From contig CAVPCZ010000009.1 in the NCBI GenBank assembly GCA_963702445.1, positions 868,001-932,000 of the forward strand: a DNA stretch of 64,000 bases. The letters run 5' to 3'. The position numbers and the translations under genes were made by a program. The notes below the pieces were generated by a model. The model did no database searches. It was not told the DNA's origin and saw only the letters and a program-made list of their open reading frames with translations. Below, piece by piece: positions 35,720 through 46,065 of this stretch (positions are counted from its first letter, which is position 1; the number at the start of each line of letters is the position of its first letter). Origin of the DNA: CAVPCZ01 sp963702445 (GTDB lineage Bacteria > Bacteroidota > Ignavibacteria > UBA10030 > UBA6906).

Positions 35720-36592
35720 TCAGTGTTTCAACGCCGCGGATAACGCGGCGATGAAGAGCGGAGAAGTCCCGCAGCACCCGCCGATGAACGCCACGCCTGC
35801 GTCCCGCAGCGCAACCGCCTGACGGGCGAACTCTTCGGGCGTCGTTTTGTACGTGATGACGCCGTTCGACAATTCCGGAAGTCCGGCATTCGGCTTGATC
35901 CAGACCGGCTTCTTCGTTGCGGCACGCAACCGTTTGCCGATCGGGATGTACCCCTCCATACCCAGTCCGCAGTTCGCCCCTATCACGTCGGCCCCGGCTT
36001 CCGACAGCGCGGCCGCCACCTGCTCCGGCGTCGAACCCATCATGGTGCGATCCCGGTCCTTCCCCGAATCGAACACCATGGAGGCCACCACGGGCAGTCC
36101 GGTTGCGGCCGCTGCGCGGACGGCAATGGATGCTTCCTCCAGATCGGACATGGTTTCAATCACCAGTGCGTCCGCCCCGGCGGCCGCGAGCACGCGGGCC
36201 TGATCACCGTACGCCCCGGCCATGTCGGTCTCCGAGACATCGCCGCTCATCAGCATCTTTCCGGTCGGCCCGATGGAAGCGAACACCAGCGCACGCGTGC
36301 CTGCGGCCTCACGGGAGATGGCCACACCCGCACGATTGATGGCTTCGGCCTTTTCGGCCAGGCCGTGTCCGAGGAGCGAAATCCGGTTGCCGCCGAATGT
36401 GTTGGTGAGAATGACGCGGCTCCCGGCATCCACGTATCGTGCGGCGACGCTGCGCACGCGGTCGGGATGCGTGAGATTCCACCCGTCGGGACATTCGCCG
36501 GCGGCGAGGCCGAGCCCCTGGAGCTGGGTGCCCCACGCACCGTCAGTGATGACGGGCAGCGAGGAAAGCAGAGCATCGAGTTGTTTTGACAT
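35720..36592 (-). CDS. Homocysteine S-methyltransferase family protein
   Basis: A 290-residue TIM-barrel methyltransferase of the BHMT/MetH N-terminal type. TDGAWGTQLQ near the start, GANCGLGMEGY with Cys208 and IGGCCGTSP with Cys273 and Cys274 supply the three zinc ligands that activate homocysteine. It probably accepts methyl groups from the corrinoid protein encoded next to it, or transfers them to it, forming methionine. The start at 36592 follows a GGGGGG box and begins exactly at the family N-terminus; the upstream in-frame extension is unsupported. It lies between the corrinoid protein and DUF1638 genes. Confidence 0.9.
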   Translation of the reverse strand: MSKQLDALLSSLPVITDGAWGTQLQGLGLAAGECPDGWNLTHPDRVRSVAARYVDAGSRVILTNTFGGNRISLLGHGLAEKAEAINRAGVAISREAAGTRALVFASIGPTGKMLMSGDVSETDMAGAYGDQARVLAAAGADALVIETMSDLEEASIAVRAAAATGLPVVASMVFDSGKDRDRTMMGSTPEQVAAALSEAGADVIGANCGLGMEGYIPIGKRLRAATKKPVWIKPNAGLPELSNGVITYKTTPEEFARQAVALRDAGVAFIGGCCGTSPLFIAALSAALKH

Positions 36593-36662
36593 ATGCCCCC
36601 CGGGAGCAGGCGACAGATGCACAGCCGCCCGTCCGTGGTCCCTGTGTGGTGATCCGGAACTG

Positions 36663-37298
36663 TTATGCGGCGACGAGCTTGCGGGCAAGTGCCACAGCGC
36701 TGTTCGCATTCGAGCTGTAACCGTCCGCACCGATCTCATCGGCGTACTTCTGGGTGACCGGCGCACCGCCGATCATGATCTTCACTTTGCCGCGCACGCC
36801 GGCCGCCTTGATCGCCTCGACGGTCGTTTTCATGGAATTCATGGTTGTCGTAAGCAGGGCGGACATCGCGACAACCCCGGCGTTCTTTTCGTTTACCGCC
36901 GCGATGAATTTGTCCGGACTGACGTCCACGCCCAGGTCGATCACTTCGAACCCCGCCCCTTCGAGCATGGCGGCGACGAGATTCTTGCCGATGTCGTGCA
37001 GGTCGCCTTTCACCGTTCCGATGGCCACACGTCCTGCCGGCTGCGCCCCCTGTGCGGTGAGCAGCGGCCGGATGAGTTCGAGCGACGCTTTCATCGCCCG
37101 GGCCGAGATCAACAACTCGGGAACGAAGTACTCGTTGGCCTCATAACGGCGGCCGACTTCATCCATTGCCGGAATCATCTGCTCCTGCACGAGCACCTGG
37201 GGGTCGATGCCCGCATCGAGTGCCTGCTGGGTCAGCTCCTTGGCGATCTTGAAGTTGCCATTGAGGACTGCATCATACAGCTTCTTGATTTCTTCCAT
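36663..37298 (-). CDS. Corrinoid (B12-binding) protein, MtbC/MtaC type
   Basis: A 211-residue two-domain corrinoid shuttle. A helical cap (residues 1-85, with MIPAMDEVGRRYEANEYFVPE) precedes the Rossmann-type B12 domain with DLHDIGKNLVAAML; His101 is the lower axial ligand of cobalt. DLGVDVSPDKF and GGAPVTQKYADEIGADGYS complete the domain. It carries the methyl group between the substrate-specific methyltransferase and the acceptor enzyme. The ATG has an AGGAG about nine bases upstream. Directly upstream is a UroD-like gene and downstream a homocysteine methyltransferase, giving a complete methyl relay. Confidence 0.94.
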   Translation of the reverse strand: MEEIKKLYDAVLNGNFKIAKELTQQALDAGIDPQVLVQEQMIPAMDEVGRRYEANEYFVPELLISARAMKASLELIRPLLTAQGAQPAGRVAIGTVKGDLHDIGKNLVAAMLEGAGFEVIDLGVDVSPDKFIAAVNEKNAGVVAMSALLTTTMNSMKTTVEAIKAAGVRGKVKIMIGGAPVTQKYADEIGADGYSSNANSAVALARKLVAA

Positions 37299-37331
37299 GG
37301 GGTTCTTTCTCCTGGGTGTGTCGTTGCGGGA

Positions 37332-38384
37332 TTATGATCGTTTGCCGTTGGCGTGAATGGTTTCGTACATCGTCGTGATGTTGACTGTCGGCGTCACGGG
37401 TTGCAGGTTGTGGCACGGCGCGCAGATCCACCGTGCGCCGGAAAACAGGCCGATATTCTCCAGGACTTCGTCGTGCACCTCGGCCGTTGTGCCGAACGGA
37501 AGCGTGTACTGATTGTCCATGGCTCCATGAAAAATCACGCGCTCCCCGAAGTCGCGAACCAGCCCATCCCGTTCCATCCCCGGACACCGCCACTGGATGG
37601 GGTTCAGCAGTTCAATGCCGGTGACATTGATCAGATCGGGGATGATCTCCCGCGCCGCGCCGTCCGTATGGTAGAATATGTGGATGCCGTAACTGCGCGC
37701 CAGATCGGCCATACGCTTCTGGCGGGGGAGGATGTACCGGCGGATTTCATTCACGCCGAACAAAAGCGAGCTCTGCCCGCCGAGATCCTCGGCAACATAC
37801 GTCATGTCGATCCGCGGACGTCCGATATCAAAAATCCGCTCGTGGAGCGCGTAGTAATAATCGAAAATATGGTCCAGGGCGGCGTCGACGATCTCCGGCT
37901 CGACAAGCAGGTCCATCATCGCCTGTTCCATTCCGCGCATGGCACAGTAGAGGAGGAAGGGTTCGTACTGCCCCGACCGGACGATCCGGTGGGGAGGGGC
38001 CGCGGCGATTTCCGCGCGGAACCGGTCAAAGTCATGATCATCAGGGTTCGGCCAGCGGTATGCGTGTATCTGCTCCACCGTCTCGATCGCGGCCAGCGGA
38101 TGGTTGGCGAATTCGTCATAACTCCCGGTACCGTAGTCGACCGGCTTCCGCCGGAGGCCCCAGATGTCCGCCTGGGGGTCATCCGGATGGTGTTCGATGG
38201 TCACGGTGGGATTGATGTGCACAACACCATCGATATGAAGTCTTGTGTACAGGGCTTCCACATCGGCACAATGGAGCTCCCGGAGCAGGCGGGCGGTCAC
38301 CTCATCCGTCGCCCAGTAGTCTGTGGGGATACGGTCGGGTTGCCCGCCTGAAAAGAGGGCCAGCCAGCGTTCACGTGGGGTCAT
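37332..38384 (-). CDS. UroD-like methyltransferase, first gene of the corrinoid cassette
   Basis: A 350-residue UroD-superfamily protein, the probable substrate-specific methyltransferase of the cassette. TPRERWLALFSGGQPDRIPTD is the family N-terminus (split across residues 2-22), with DLGGQSSLLFG in the middle. The zinc-motif position reads IFYHTDGA, with Asp replacing the Cys of MtaA, and the C-terminal part has ICAPCHNLQPVTP. This suggests a different metal-ligand set and substrate from the MtaA-like enzyme at 32259. It starts the minus-strand operon, 133 bases from the divergent C39-type gene, so promoters for both directions should lie in 38385-38517; I found no convincing consensus there. 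Confidence 0.82.
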   Translation of the reverse strand: MTPRERWLALFSGGQPDRIPTDYWATDEVTARLLRELHCADVEALYTRLHIDGVVHINPTVTIEHHPDDPQADIWGLRRKPVDYGTGSYDEFANHPLAAIETVEQIHAYRWPNPDDHDFDRFRAEIAAAPPHRIVRSGQYEPFLLYCAMRGMEQAMMDLLVEPEIVDAALDHIFDYYYALHERIFDIGRPRIDMTYVAEDLGGQSSLLFGVNEIRRYILPRQKRMADLARSYGIHIFYHTDGAAREIIPDLINVTGIELLNPIQWRCPGMERDGLVRDFGERVIFHGAMDNQYTLPFGTTAEVHDEVLENIGLFSGARWICAPCHNLQPVTPTVNITTMYETIHANGKRS

Positions 38385-38517
38385 AATACCTAAAGATGCA
38401 GCATACTCCTGAGATAATCAACACTTTTTCCTGACTGTTTCATTCCTTATCTTGTTTCACAGGTGCCGTGAGCGGTTATACATGGGCGGTTGGGCGCCAA
38501 AGGAAAGGATCTGGAAA

Positions 38518-40883
38518 ATGCGGAAAAGCTGCTTGGGGTTGGTGATGGTCGCCCTCTGGCGGGCACACGCCCAGGTTCCGGAAGATGCAGGGTATCTCCG
38601 GAGTCCGCAGCAGACTGCGTACGGGGTGATCTGTACAAACACCTTCGGCTCATCCCTCTATCTTATACGTGACGGGTCAACCGAAGAACTTGTCGCCGGA
38701 CCAGGCATAGGAACGTACGCCACGGTCTCCCCGTCCGGGGACCGCATCGGCGTGAAGCTCATCGATCCCGATGGATCCCAGACACCGGCTCTCCTGGATC
38801 CGGCCACACGCCATGTGACAGCTTTGCACCAACGGAGCCCGAGGGTGGGACAGGTCAGTTTTACCGGAGACGGGCGTTTCGCCTTTACCGTGGGGGAGCG
38901 GCTGGTGGTGACGGATGGCAACTCGACTGTTTCCTACGACCTGGGCTACTACGCAAACAGGGCGCCGATCTCTCCGGATGGACGTTATGCGGCCTGGAAT
39001 GATGCTGACGACCAGATATGGATAATGGCGCTTGCCACGGGCGAACGCAGGTGCGTGAGCGACGGCAACGTGGGATATCATGCGCCGTCCTGGGCACCTG
39101 CCGGCGGTCGCCTGCTCTTTCAGGCACTGAACGGGACCGTGAGGGTGTTTGACCCGGGGACGAAGAAGACGTATTCCCTGGGCGAAGGACAGTCCCCGTC
39201 ATGGGCCCCCGATAGCCGCACCGTTGTCTTTGCCCGGGTGCTCATCGACGGTGGACGCCTGGTTTCCTCGGATCTGTACAGGGTCCGGTATGACGGGTCC
39301 GACGAAGCGAGGATGACGAATACGCCGGACCTCATGGAGATGGATCCCGCCTTCATGTCCGACGGCACCGTGTTGTACGGCACATTCACACAACGCACCA
39401 TTGCCGCACTCCCCGGGAATGCCACGCTCGTTTCCACGAAGGGAGTGACGCTCGGGGCCCTGCCGGGCACGACACCTATCGGACCCCGTGCACCTTCGAT
39501 CAGGGAAGGAACGGCGCTGGATATTCCGTATGTCCACCAGGTATACGACACGCCCGACTGGTTCAACGGCCATTGGGCGTGCGCACCGACACAGGCGATC
39601 ATGGTCCTTGCCTACTATGCACTGCTGCCCAAGTGGGACATCACCTGCAGCTGGCCGAGCCGGCACGTAACCTCCTGGGGCCGTTACGTCACCGATCTGT
39701 ATCGCTTCCGCCAGAACGAATACGGCTTGAAGGCGGATGATCCCAACGGTACCGCCGGCATGGGAGGGTACGGCTATATGTGGAATGGATCGTCCAGCCC
39801 GCACAGCCGGATGGCGGGATATTTCGGCAATCATGGCATGACCGCGACACAGACGGAAGGGACTCCGCACAGCGTTGCTGCTGCCGAGATCAAAGCGGGA
39901 TATCCCTTCAGCATGTGCGTGCTCCTGACAACGGCCGGGCACCTTGTTCTCGCACATGGCTTCGGTGCTGAAGAGCACACACTGGTGTTCAATGATCCCT
40001 ATGGCGACAAAAACAGGGGTTACATGAACTACTACGGAAAGAATGTCCGGTATGACTGGCCCGGCTATAACAACGGCTATCAGAATCTCAACGAGGTGGC
40101 CTGGTGTATAGCGACGCGTCCTCCATCGATTGGCGGCTCCGGACAGTATAGTTGATGACCTTCACTTTGAAAGGGGTTTCACACTGGCCACGGCAGCGCC
40201 CGCGTCCATGGCCCTCTGGCGCGACATGACAAAAGGCTACAATACGCACTTCTGGTACACCTACACAAAAGCCGGAGTTGCCGACACATGTTATGCCGTC
40301 TGGCGTCCCCAGTTGCAGGCGGGGGGGCTGTATGAGGTCTTTGCCTATATTCCGTTCAGCAATGCGACCGATGCCCGGTACGTCGTCACGTCAGCGTCGG
40401 GGCAGCAGACAGTTGTGATGAACCAGAAGAATATTCGTGATGCCTGGGCGTCTCTGGGTACATTCGTGTTTTCCGCGGGGAACGCCGGGAACGTCCGCCT
40501 GGGCGACGCGAGTTCAACCGGCGGTCAGGAGCTGGTGTACGACGCCTTGCGCTGGAGCTTCCGCGGTGGGATTACGGCCGTCGGGGAACACCGGAGCGTT
40601 CCCCTCAGCATTCACACTGGATCAGAACTACCCGAATCCTTTCAATCCATCGACCACTATCGGATTCGCATTACCTCAGGATGCCGAGGTCCGTCTTGAA
40701 GTCATCAGCGTTCTCGGCGAAGTTGTTGATCTTCTGGTGGCCGGTCACCGTCGTGCCGGGAAACATAGCGTGGTCTGGATGCCCCGCCTTCGTCCTTCCG
40801 GCGTCTACATTGCCCGGCTCAGCACGGTTGGCGTGCGTGGAGAGAGTGCCCTACTTATGCGGCCAATGCTCCTTCTGAAATGA
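38518..40883 (+). CDS. Secreted propeller + C39-like peptidase + golvesin domain + sorting domain, two frameshifts
   Basis: The repaired product is about 788 residues. A signal peptide (ends near AHAQ) is followed by TolB-like propeller repeats (FTGDGRFAFTVGERL, ISPDGRYAAWNDADDQIWIM, SWAPDSRTVVFARV). Next is a C39-like cysteine peptidase domain with GHWACAPTQAIMVLAYYAL (candidate Cys), HLVLAHGF and VFNDPYGD. After a +1 shift near 40134 comes a golvesin-type domain (DSIVDD, LYEVFAYIPFSNATDARYVV). After another near 40604 comes a C-terminal sorting domain (LDQNYPNPFNPSTTI, GVYIARLS). It would be exported and sorted to the surface. Start at 38518 has AAAGGAAAGGA upstream. Confidence 0.75.
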
Positions 40884-40927
40884 ATCCTTGAATCGTCCCT
40901 CCTTCACCGTCGGCTCCGGGCCCTTCT

Positions 40928-41796
40928 GTGGCAGCCAATGGCTGTCCTGGACTGCTCACTGGGTGTCCGCGACCGTGCTCCCTGGCCCCGGGCTGCTCAC
41001 CGGGCTGCCGCCGACTGCCACCGCTCCTGTTCCTTGCCCTGCCACTGTGGATGTCACTCGCTGCTCGCCACCGCCTTGGCGCAAGAGCACCGGGTGTTCG
41101 ACGAAGGCGCGATTACCCGGATGGACACGACGCGGCGCGAGATCTATCTGGTGTTCACAGGCCATGAATTCGCGGAGGGAGGGGGTGTGATTCGAGAAAC
41201 GCTCCGCGCCCACGGAGCAAAGGGTTCGTTCTTCTTCACGGGGGACTTCTACCGTAATCCCCGTTTTGCTGATTTGATACGTGGATTGCGGGATGACGGG
41301 CACTATGTCGGACCCCACTCCAACCGCCATTTGCTCTACGCCCCGTGGGAACGGCGGGACTCGCTTCTGGTCACGCGGAAGGAATTCAAGGATGATTTGT
41401 TGGGCAACTATGCGGCCATGCAGATGTTCGGCATCGGACTGGAAGATGCCCCCTATTTTTTGCCGCCGTACGAGTGGTACAACCGTACGATTGCCGCGTG
41501 GGCGGCAGAGATGCGCATTACGCTTGTGAACTTCACTCCCGGAACCGGTTCGAATGCTGATTATACCACTCCGGACATGGGTTCGCGATACGTGAGCAGC
41601 GATTCGATCTTTTTCCGCATTCTCAATTATGAGCGCACATCGACTTCGGGGCTCAACGGGTTCCTCCTCCTGACCCACGTCGGGAGCAGGGCCCGGCAGA
41701 ACGGACAAGTTCTATCTTCGTCTGGATTCCCTCCTCACCATCCTCTCCCGGCGTGGATACCACTTCAATCGTCTTCCCGGCGCCCGGTCGCGCTGA
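40928..41796 (+). CDS. Polysaccharide deacetylase-like secreted protein, two frameshifts
   Basis: The repaired reading gives a signal peptide (LPPLLFLALPLWM joined to LLATALAQ across a +1 shift near 41055), then a NodB-like domain: VFTGHEFAEGGGVI, GSFFFTGDFYRN, GHYVGPHSNRHLLY and FLPPYEWYN. A second +1 shift near 41687 restores RTDKFYLRLDSLL and RRGYHF, ending at 41796. Motif 2 (H-S-x-x-H) for the metal is present, but the motif 1 Asp pair is replaced by TGHEF, as in a divergent subgroup that I recall from Bacteroidota. It would deacetylate an envelope or extracellular polysaccharide if active. The exact start is uncertain. Confidence 0.65.
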
Positions 41797-41890
41797 CCCG
41801 CTTCTGTCCCGCAAGACTTCTGACTCTTTCCACCGTGTCGCCGGTCCCGCTCACCCGCTTCTGTCCCGTGATACTTCTGATTTTCCCACC
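41786..41890 (+). repeat. Imperfect ~49-bp direct repeat at the end of the deacetylase-like gene
   Basis: Copy 1 (41786-41834) and copy 2 (41843-41890) share blocks such as CGCTTCTGTCCCG, ACTTCTGA and CCACC. Copy 1 overlaps the repaired stop codon (GCTGACC); copy 2 has GCTCACC at that place. A shorter match, AAACTTCTGATCG, follows at about 41927. The remaining 41891-42022 spacer before the response regulator shows no gene. Confidence 0.6.
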
Positions 41891-42022
41891 TTCCTATCGG
41901 CACCGCGAGCTTCATGTGTTCCATGAAACTTCTGATCGCCCTTGTCGTAGCATCAGGTACTGATCAGGTGTGTATCGATCTGTTGTGGTGAGGTGCGGAC
42001 TTTTGTCGTTGCAGAGGGAGTC

Positions 42023-42861
42023 ATGAACGAAGACCGGAATACTCAACGTTCTTGTTGCGGTGTCTGATGCTGGAGAATGCGATCGCATCATCCGGCACCT
42101 CCAGAAACACCCCGCGGCCCATGTTCTGGGCGGATGCGGGAACGCCGATGAAATCATTACCGCACATCGGAAATTTTCCCTGGATATCCTCTTTCTGGAC
42201 GTGAATCTCCCTCCGTCCGGCGCATTCTCCTTCCTGAGGACATGGCCGGGGGCTGGAGTTCCCCAGGTGGTCTTCCTTGCCCAAGACCGACGAACATGCC
42301 ATTGCCGCCTTTCAGTTTCACCCTCTCGACTTCCTCCTGATGCCGGTTCCTCTGGATCGTCTGCACGAAGCGATACGGCGGATGGCGGAACAACGCACCT
42401 GAAAACGAGCGCAACAGCGAGGCAATGTGGTGCTCGAATGGGTCAGAAGCCACACGGCGGCAGCCGTGCCCGCGATCCGCGCCGCCATGGCAACTCTGCC
42501 TGGTATGACTGCCGCGCCTGCTCTGCCTGCCCTCCGGCTTATGGTGAAAACCGCCGGGAGGATCAACTTCCTGCGGACAGAAGAGATCGACTACGTAGAG
42601 GCGGATCGGGACTATGTCCGCATACACAATGGGGGAAGAAAGCACCTTCTGCGGGAGAAGATCTCCAGACTCGAACAGCAGCTGCCGGCTGACCGGTTTC
42701 TCCGGATTCACCGTTCGACCATTGTCAATATTGACCGGATCAAGGAGATGCAGCCGCTCTGTTACGGCGAGTATTCGGTGATTCTTCACGACGGAACACG
42801 CCTGACACTGAGCCGCTCCTTCCGGGAACGGGTATTCAGCCGTCTTGTCACCGCCGCTTGA
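42023..42861 (+). CDS. LytTR-type response regulator 1, two frameshifts and one in-frame stop
   Basis: The pieces make a receiver-LytTR regulator. MNEDR joins ILNVLVAVSD across a +1 shift near 42038, followed by DILFLDVNLPPSG with the phosphoacceptor Asp. A second +1 shift near 42282 leads to KTDEHAIAAFQFHPLDFLL (receiver alpha4-beta5). An in-frame TGA at 42400 separates the receiver from the LytTR DNA-binding domain (VKTAGRINFLRTEEIDYVEA, FLRIHRSTIVNIDRIKEM). The linker around the stop may hide further indels. It lies upstream of the sensor kinase, probably its partner. GCAGAGGGAG precedes the ATG. Confidence 0.65.
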
Positions 42862-42966
42862 ACGTGGTTTTCCGCAGTCTGTCGTTCGTATACGCAATCC
42901 ATCGCCATGAAGGTTGATTCACGGGCGGATTGTCACTACCATCCCCTTACGGAGGGGACCCGTATT

Positions 42967-42992
42967 TTCCCCTCTTGCTTGAGAAAGGGGAA
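42967..42992 (+). promoter_or_regulatory. Hairpin pairing with the Shine-Dalgarno site of the sensor kinase
   Basis: TTCCCCT (42967-42973) can pair perfectly with AGGGGAA (42986-42992) around a 12-base loop, and the 3' arm contains the AAGGGGAA ribosome-binding site just two bases from the ATG at 42994. Such a structure could lower translation until opened. A nearby CCCCT/AGGGG pair (around 42942-42957) adds another small stem. Confidence 0.4.
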
Positions 42993-42993
42993 T

Positions 42994-45900
42994 ATGAAAA
43001 AGTCGCTTGTGTTGACCGCCGTTTTCTGCGGGCTGCTGGGCGGGCATCGTACCTGCTCCGGCGGCAGGGAACGGCCTGGATCCAACCCGCGACCTCACCC
43101 AGTACTCTCTTACCTCCTGGTCCAAACGCGAGGGTCTTCCTCAGAATTCCGTCTGTGCGATAGCGCAGACCCCCGATGGCTATCTCTGGTTCGGAACGAT
43201 GGAAGGGTCTTGCCCGCTTTGACGGCGTGAACTTCCGGGTGCAGAACGTCCGCAATACGCCGCAACTCGGAACAAACTACATTTCCGCACTCCGGGTAAC
43301 GAGGGACAGCACGCTCTGGATCGGGACGACCGGGGCGGGCCTGTTGCGCATGCGCGCGGGCTCGTTCCGTCGCGTGACTGCTGCGCCGGAACTCGACCGG
43401 GCGATAGTATGGCAGATCGTTCAGGACCGGGCGGGGCGTATCTGGGCCGCGACAAACATCGGGCTTGTCCTGATCGAACGCGACTCCGTGAGACGGATCT
43501 TCTCTCAAGCCGATGCCCTTCCCCTCGCTTCGGTGAACAGCATTTGCGAGGATTCAAGCGGAACAATCCTTGCCCTGACAAGAAAAGGAATCTGGAAACT
43601 GGACGGGGAGTGTTTCTTCCCTTACCTCCCGGCAAAAGATCCCAAGGCTGGCGTGAACAAGGACCCGGGTGCCCTGGCGTCTTCCCGCGGGGGAGGCGGC
43701 GGGGTCATCCATTCCCGGGATACCTGCCACCGTGATCACCGGAAGAGATGGCTCGCTCTGGATAGGGACATGGAACGCCGGATTGTTCAGATACCGGGAT
43801 GGTGTCCTGCAGAACTACTCACACAAGGAGGGATTGGGCGCGGGGAGCGTGTCAAGGTTGTGCGAGGATAGCAGGGGGTCGCTCTGGATCGGGACATCGT
43901 ATGGAGGTGTTTCCCGTCTGGCGAACGGAAAACTCTCGGGTCTCACATCGGCCGAATGGCCTGAGCGGCGATGAAATCCTCTCGCTGTTCGAAGACCGCG
44001 AGGGGAATTTCTGGATCGGTGTGTCGACCGGAGGGGTGAACCGTCTCGTGAACAGCAAGTTCATCACCTACCGCACGGGACAGGCTCCATTTGACAATAT
44101 GGTCTGGGGGATTCAGGCCGACCGGCAGGGCCGGGTGTTTGCGGGGACAGGTGCGGGGGCGTTGATGGAATTCCAGGGCGGGAAATTCCTGCCCTCCCCG
44201 TTGATGAAGGCGAAAGTGAGCGGGGTGATGTTCAGCATGCTGGAAGATCGCAAGGGTCGGAGGTGGATCGGTACGAGTGATGGCCTTCACCTGGTGGAAC
44301 AGGGAAAAACCCGGACATTCCCGGTCGGTCGGGTCTTCACGATTGCGGAAGACCCGTATGGAAGAATCTGGACGGCGGGACTGAAAGGAGTTCTGTTCTT
44401 TGACGGACGGGAATTTCAGCCGGTCTCATCGGACAGCGCACTCTTGTCGGTTGCCGTGAGGCAGATCGCCTTCGACCGGTCGGGGCATGTGTGGTTGGCG
44501 ACGAACGACCGCGGGGTTGGACGGATGCTGCTTCCGCCGCAAGGTGGTCTCCCGCTCTCGTTCACCCCCAAGGCCATCAGATGGTTTCAACATGAACAGG
44601 GTCTCTCCTCAAATTGGGTCACGCACATTCTTGTGGATTCGGCGGATCGATTGTGGGTGGCGACCTACGGCGGCGCCCTGAACCTGATCCGCGGGGATTC
44701 CCTGTGCAGCTTCACCGCGACATCAGGCTTGCCGGAAGATGGATTGATGAGCATTATCGAGGATGATCTCGGGACGTTCTGGTTGACATCCAACAACGGC
44801 GTGATGCGTGTGAGCAAGGCCGATCTTCTGGCATACGCTGACGGCGGTGCGATGGCGGTGCCCGTGCAATCGTTCGGGGTCAGCGACGGCATGTACTCAG
44901 ATGAATGCAACGGCGGGTACCAGGCTTCTTCCACGCGCACTCCGGATGGCAAGCTCTGGTTTCCCACCACCGCCGGCGTTGTGATGGTCGATCCCCGGTT
45001 TCTTCCGGTGAACACGATTCCTCCGACTGTCGTCCTGGACCGTGTCCGGATCGACAATATCGAAGGGGAGACCAGAGGGGGAGCCGACTATGCGCCCGGA
45101 AACGGGGAGCTGGAGTTTCAGTTCTCGGGGCTCAGCTTTGCGGCGCCTGAACGTGTCCGGTACCGGTATATGCTTGAGGGATTCAATCAGAGCTGGATTG
45201 ATGCCGCCTCGCGTCGCGAAGCGTACTACACCAATATCGACCCGGGCACGTACAGGTTCAGGGTGATCGCGAGCAATGCGGACGGGGTGTGGAGCGAGGC
45301 GGGTGTGGACTACGCGTTCACCCTTCGTCCGCATTTCCGCCAGACGATCTGGTTTTCCGTGTTGCTGGGATTGTCCCTCCTGGCCGTTGCCGCGGGCGTG
45401 ATGATGCTCTACAAGCGGGACCGGGACCGTGAATTGCAGGCATCCCAGCTTGAATCGAAACTCACGCAGGCGCAGCTCCAGATCCTTGAGATGCAGCTGC
45501 AGCCGCACTTCCTGTTCAACACTCTGAACGGCATTATGGTCCTGATCCGCGAGGATCCAGAGACCGCAAGCCTCATGATTGCACGGCTGAGCGAATTCCT
45601 GAGGTTGACGCTGGAGAGTGCGGGGGCACAGGAGGTGACCCTGCGCCGGGAGCTGGAATTCCTCGACCGGTACGTCCAGATCGAACGGCTGCGGTTCGGT
45701 GACCGGCTGACCGTCGAGCAGGATGTCCCGCATGAATTGCTGGATGCCATGGTTCCCAACCTGATACTCCAGCCGCTGGTGGAAAACGCCATCCGGCACG
45801 GCGTTTCCAAACGCCGCGGTCAGGCATTGATTTCGATCGGCGTCACCCGCGACAACGGCACCCTTTCGATTCAAGTGCGTGACAACGGCAGCGGATTGCC

Positions 45901-46054
45901 GGCCCGCGGGAACGCGGATGTGAAGGAAGGCATCGGTCTTTCCAATACCCGCGCCCGGCTCCGCCACCTGTATGGCCAGAAACAACGGTTCGAGCTGAAC
46001 AGCCCGCCCGACGGGGGCGTCAGCGTCCTGCTTTCCCTCCCATTCCACAAGTAG
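42994..46054 (+). CDS. Propeller-sensor LytS-type histidine kinase, four frameshifts
   Basis: The repaired product is about 1,020 residues. A signal peptide (MKKSLVLTAVFCGLLGG) is followed by Reg_prop propeller repeats (DGYLWFGTMEGLARFDGV, DSTLWIGTTGAGLLRM, DGSLWIGTWNAGLFRY, GNFWIGVSTGGVNRL), a Y_Y_Y domain (YMLEGFNQSWIDAASRREAY), one membrane segment (WFSVLLGLSLLAVAAGVMML) and a His_kinase/HATPase pair (QLQPHFLFNTLNG with the phospho-His, VENAIRHG, RDNGSGLP). It senses a periplasmic ligand, perhaps an oligosaccharide, and phosphorylates LytTR regulators. Shifts lie near 43048, 43206, 43700 and 43970; the segment from about 43970 to the end is intact. Confidence 0.8.
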
Positions 46055-46065
46055 ACCGGTGCACC

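Noticed and set aside
38385..38517. Cobalamin riboswitch upstream of the corrinoid cassette
   Set aside because: The region is short (133 bases), AT-richer than its surroundings, and lacks the B12-box sequence.
42400..42402. Selenocysteine insertion at the in-frame TGA of response regulator 1
   Set aside because: The position is in a variable interdomain linker, no hairpin resembling a bacterial selenocysteine element was seen, and nearby indels make it unreliable.
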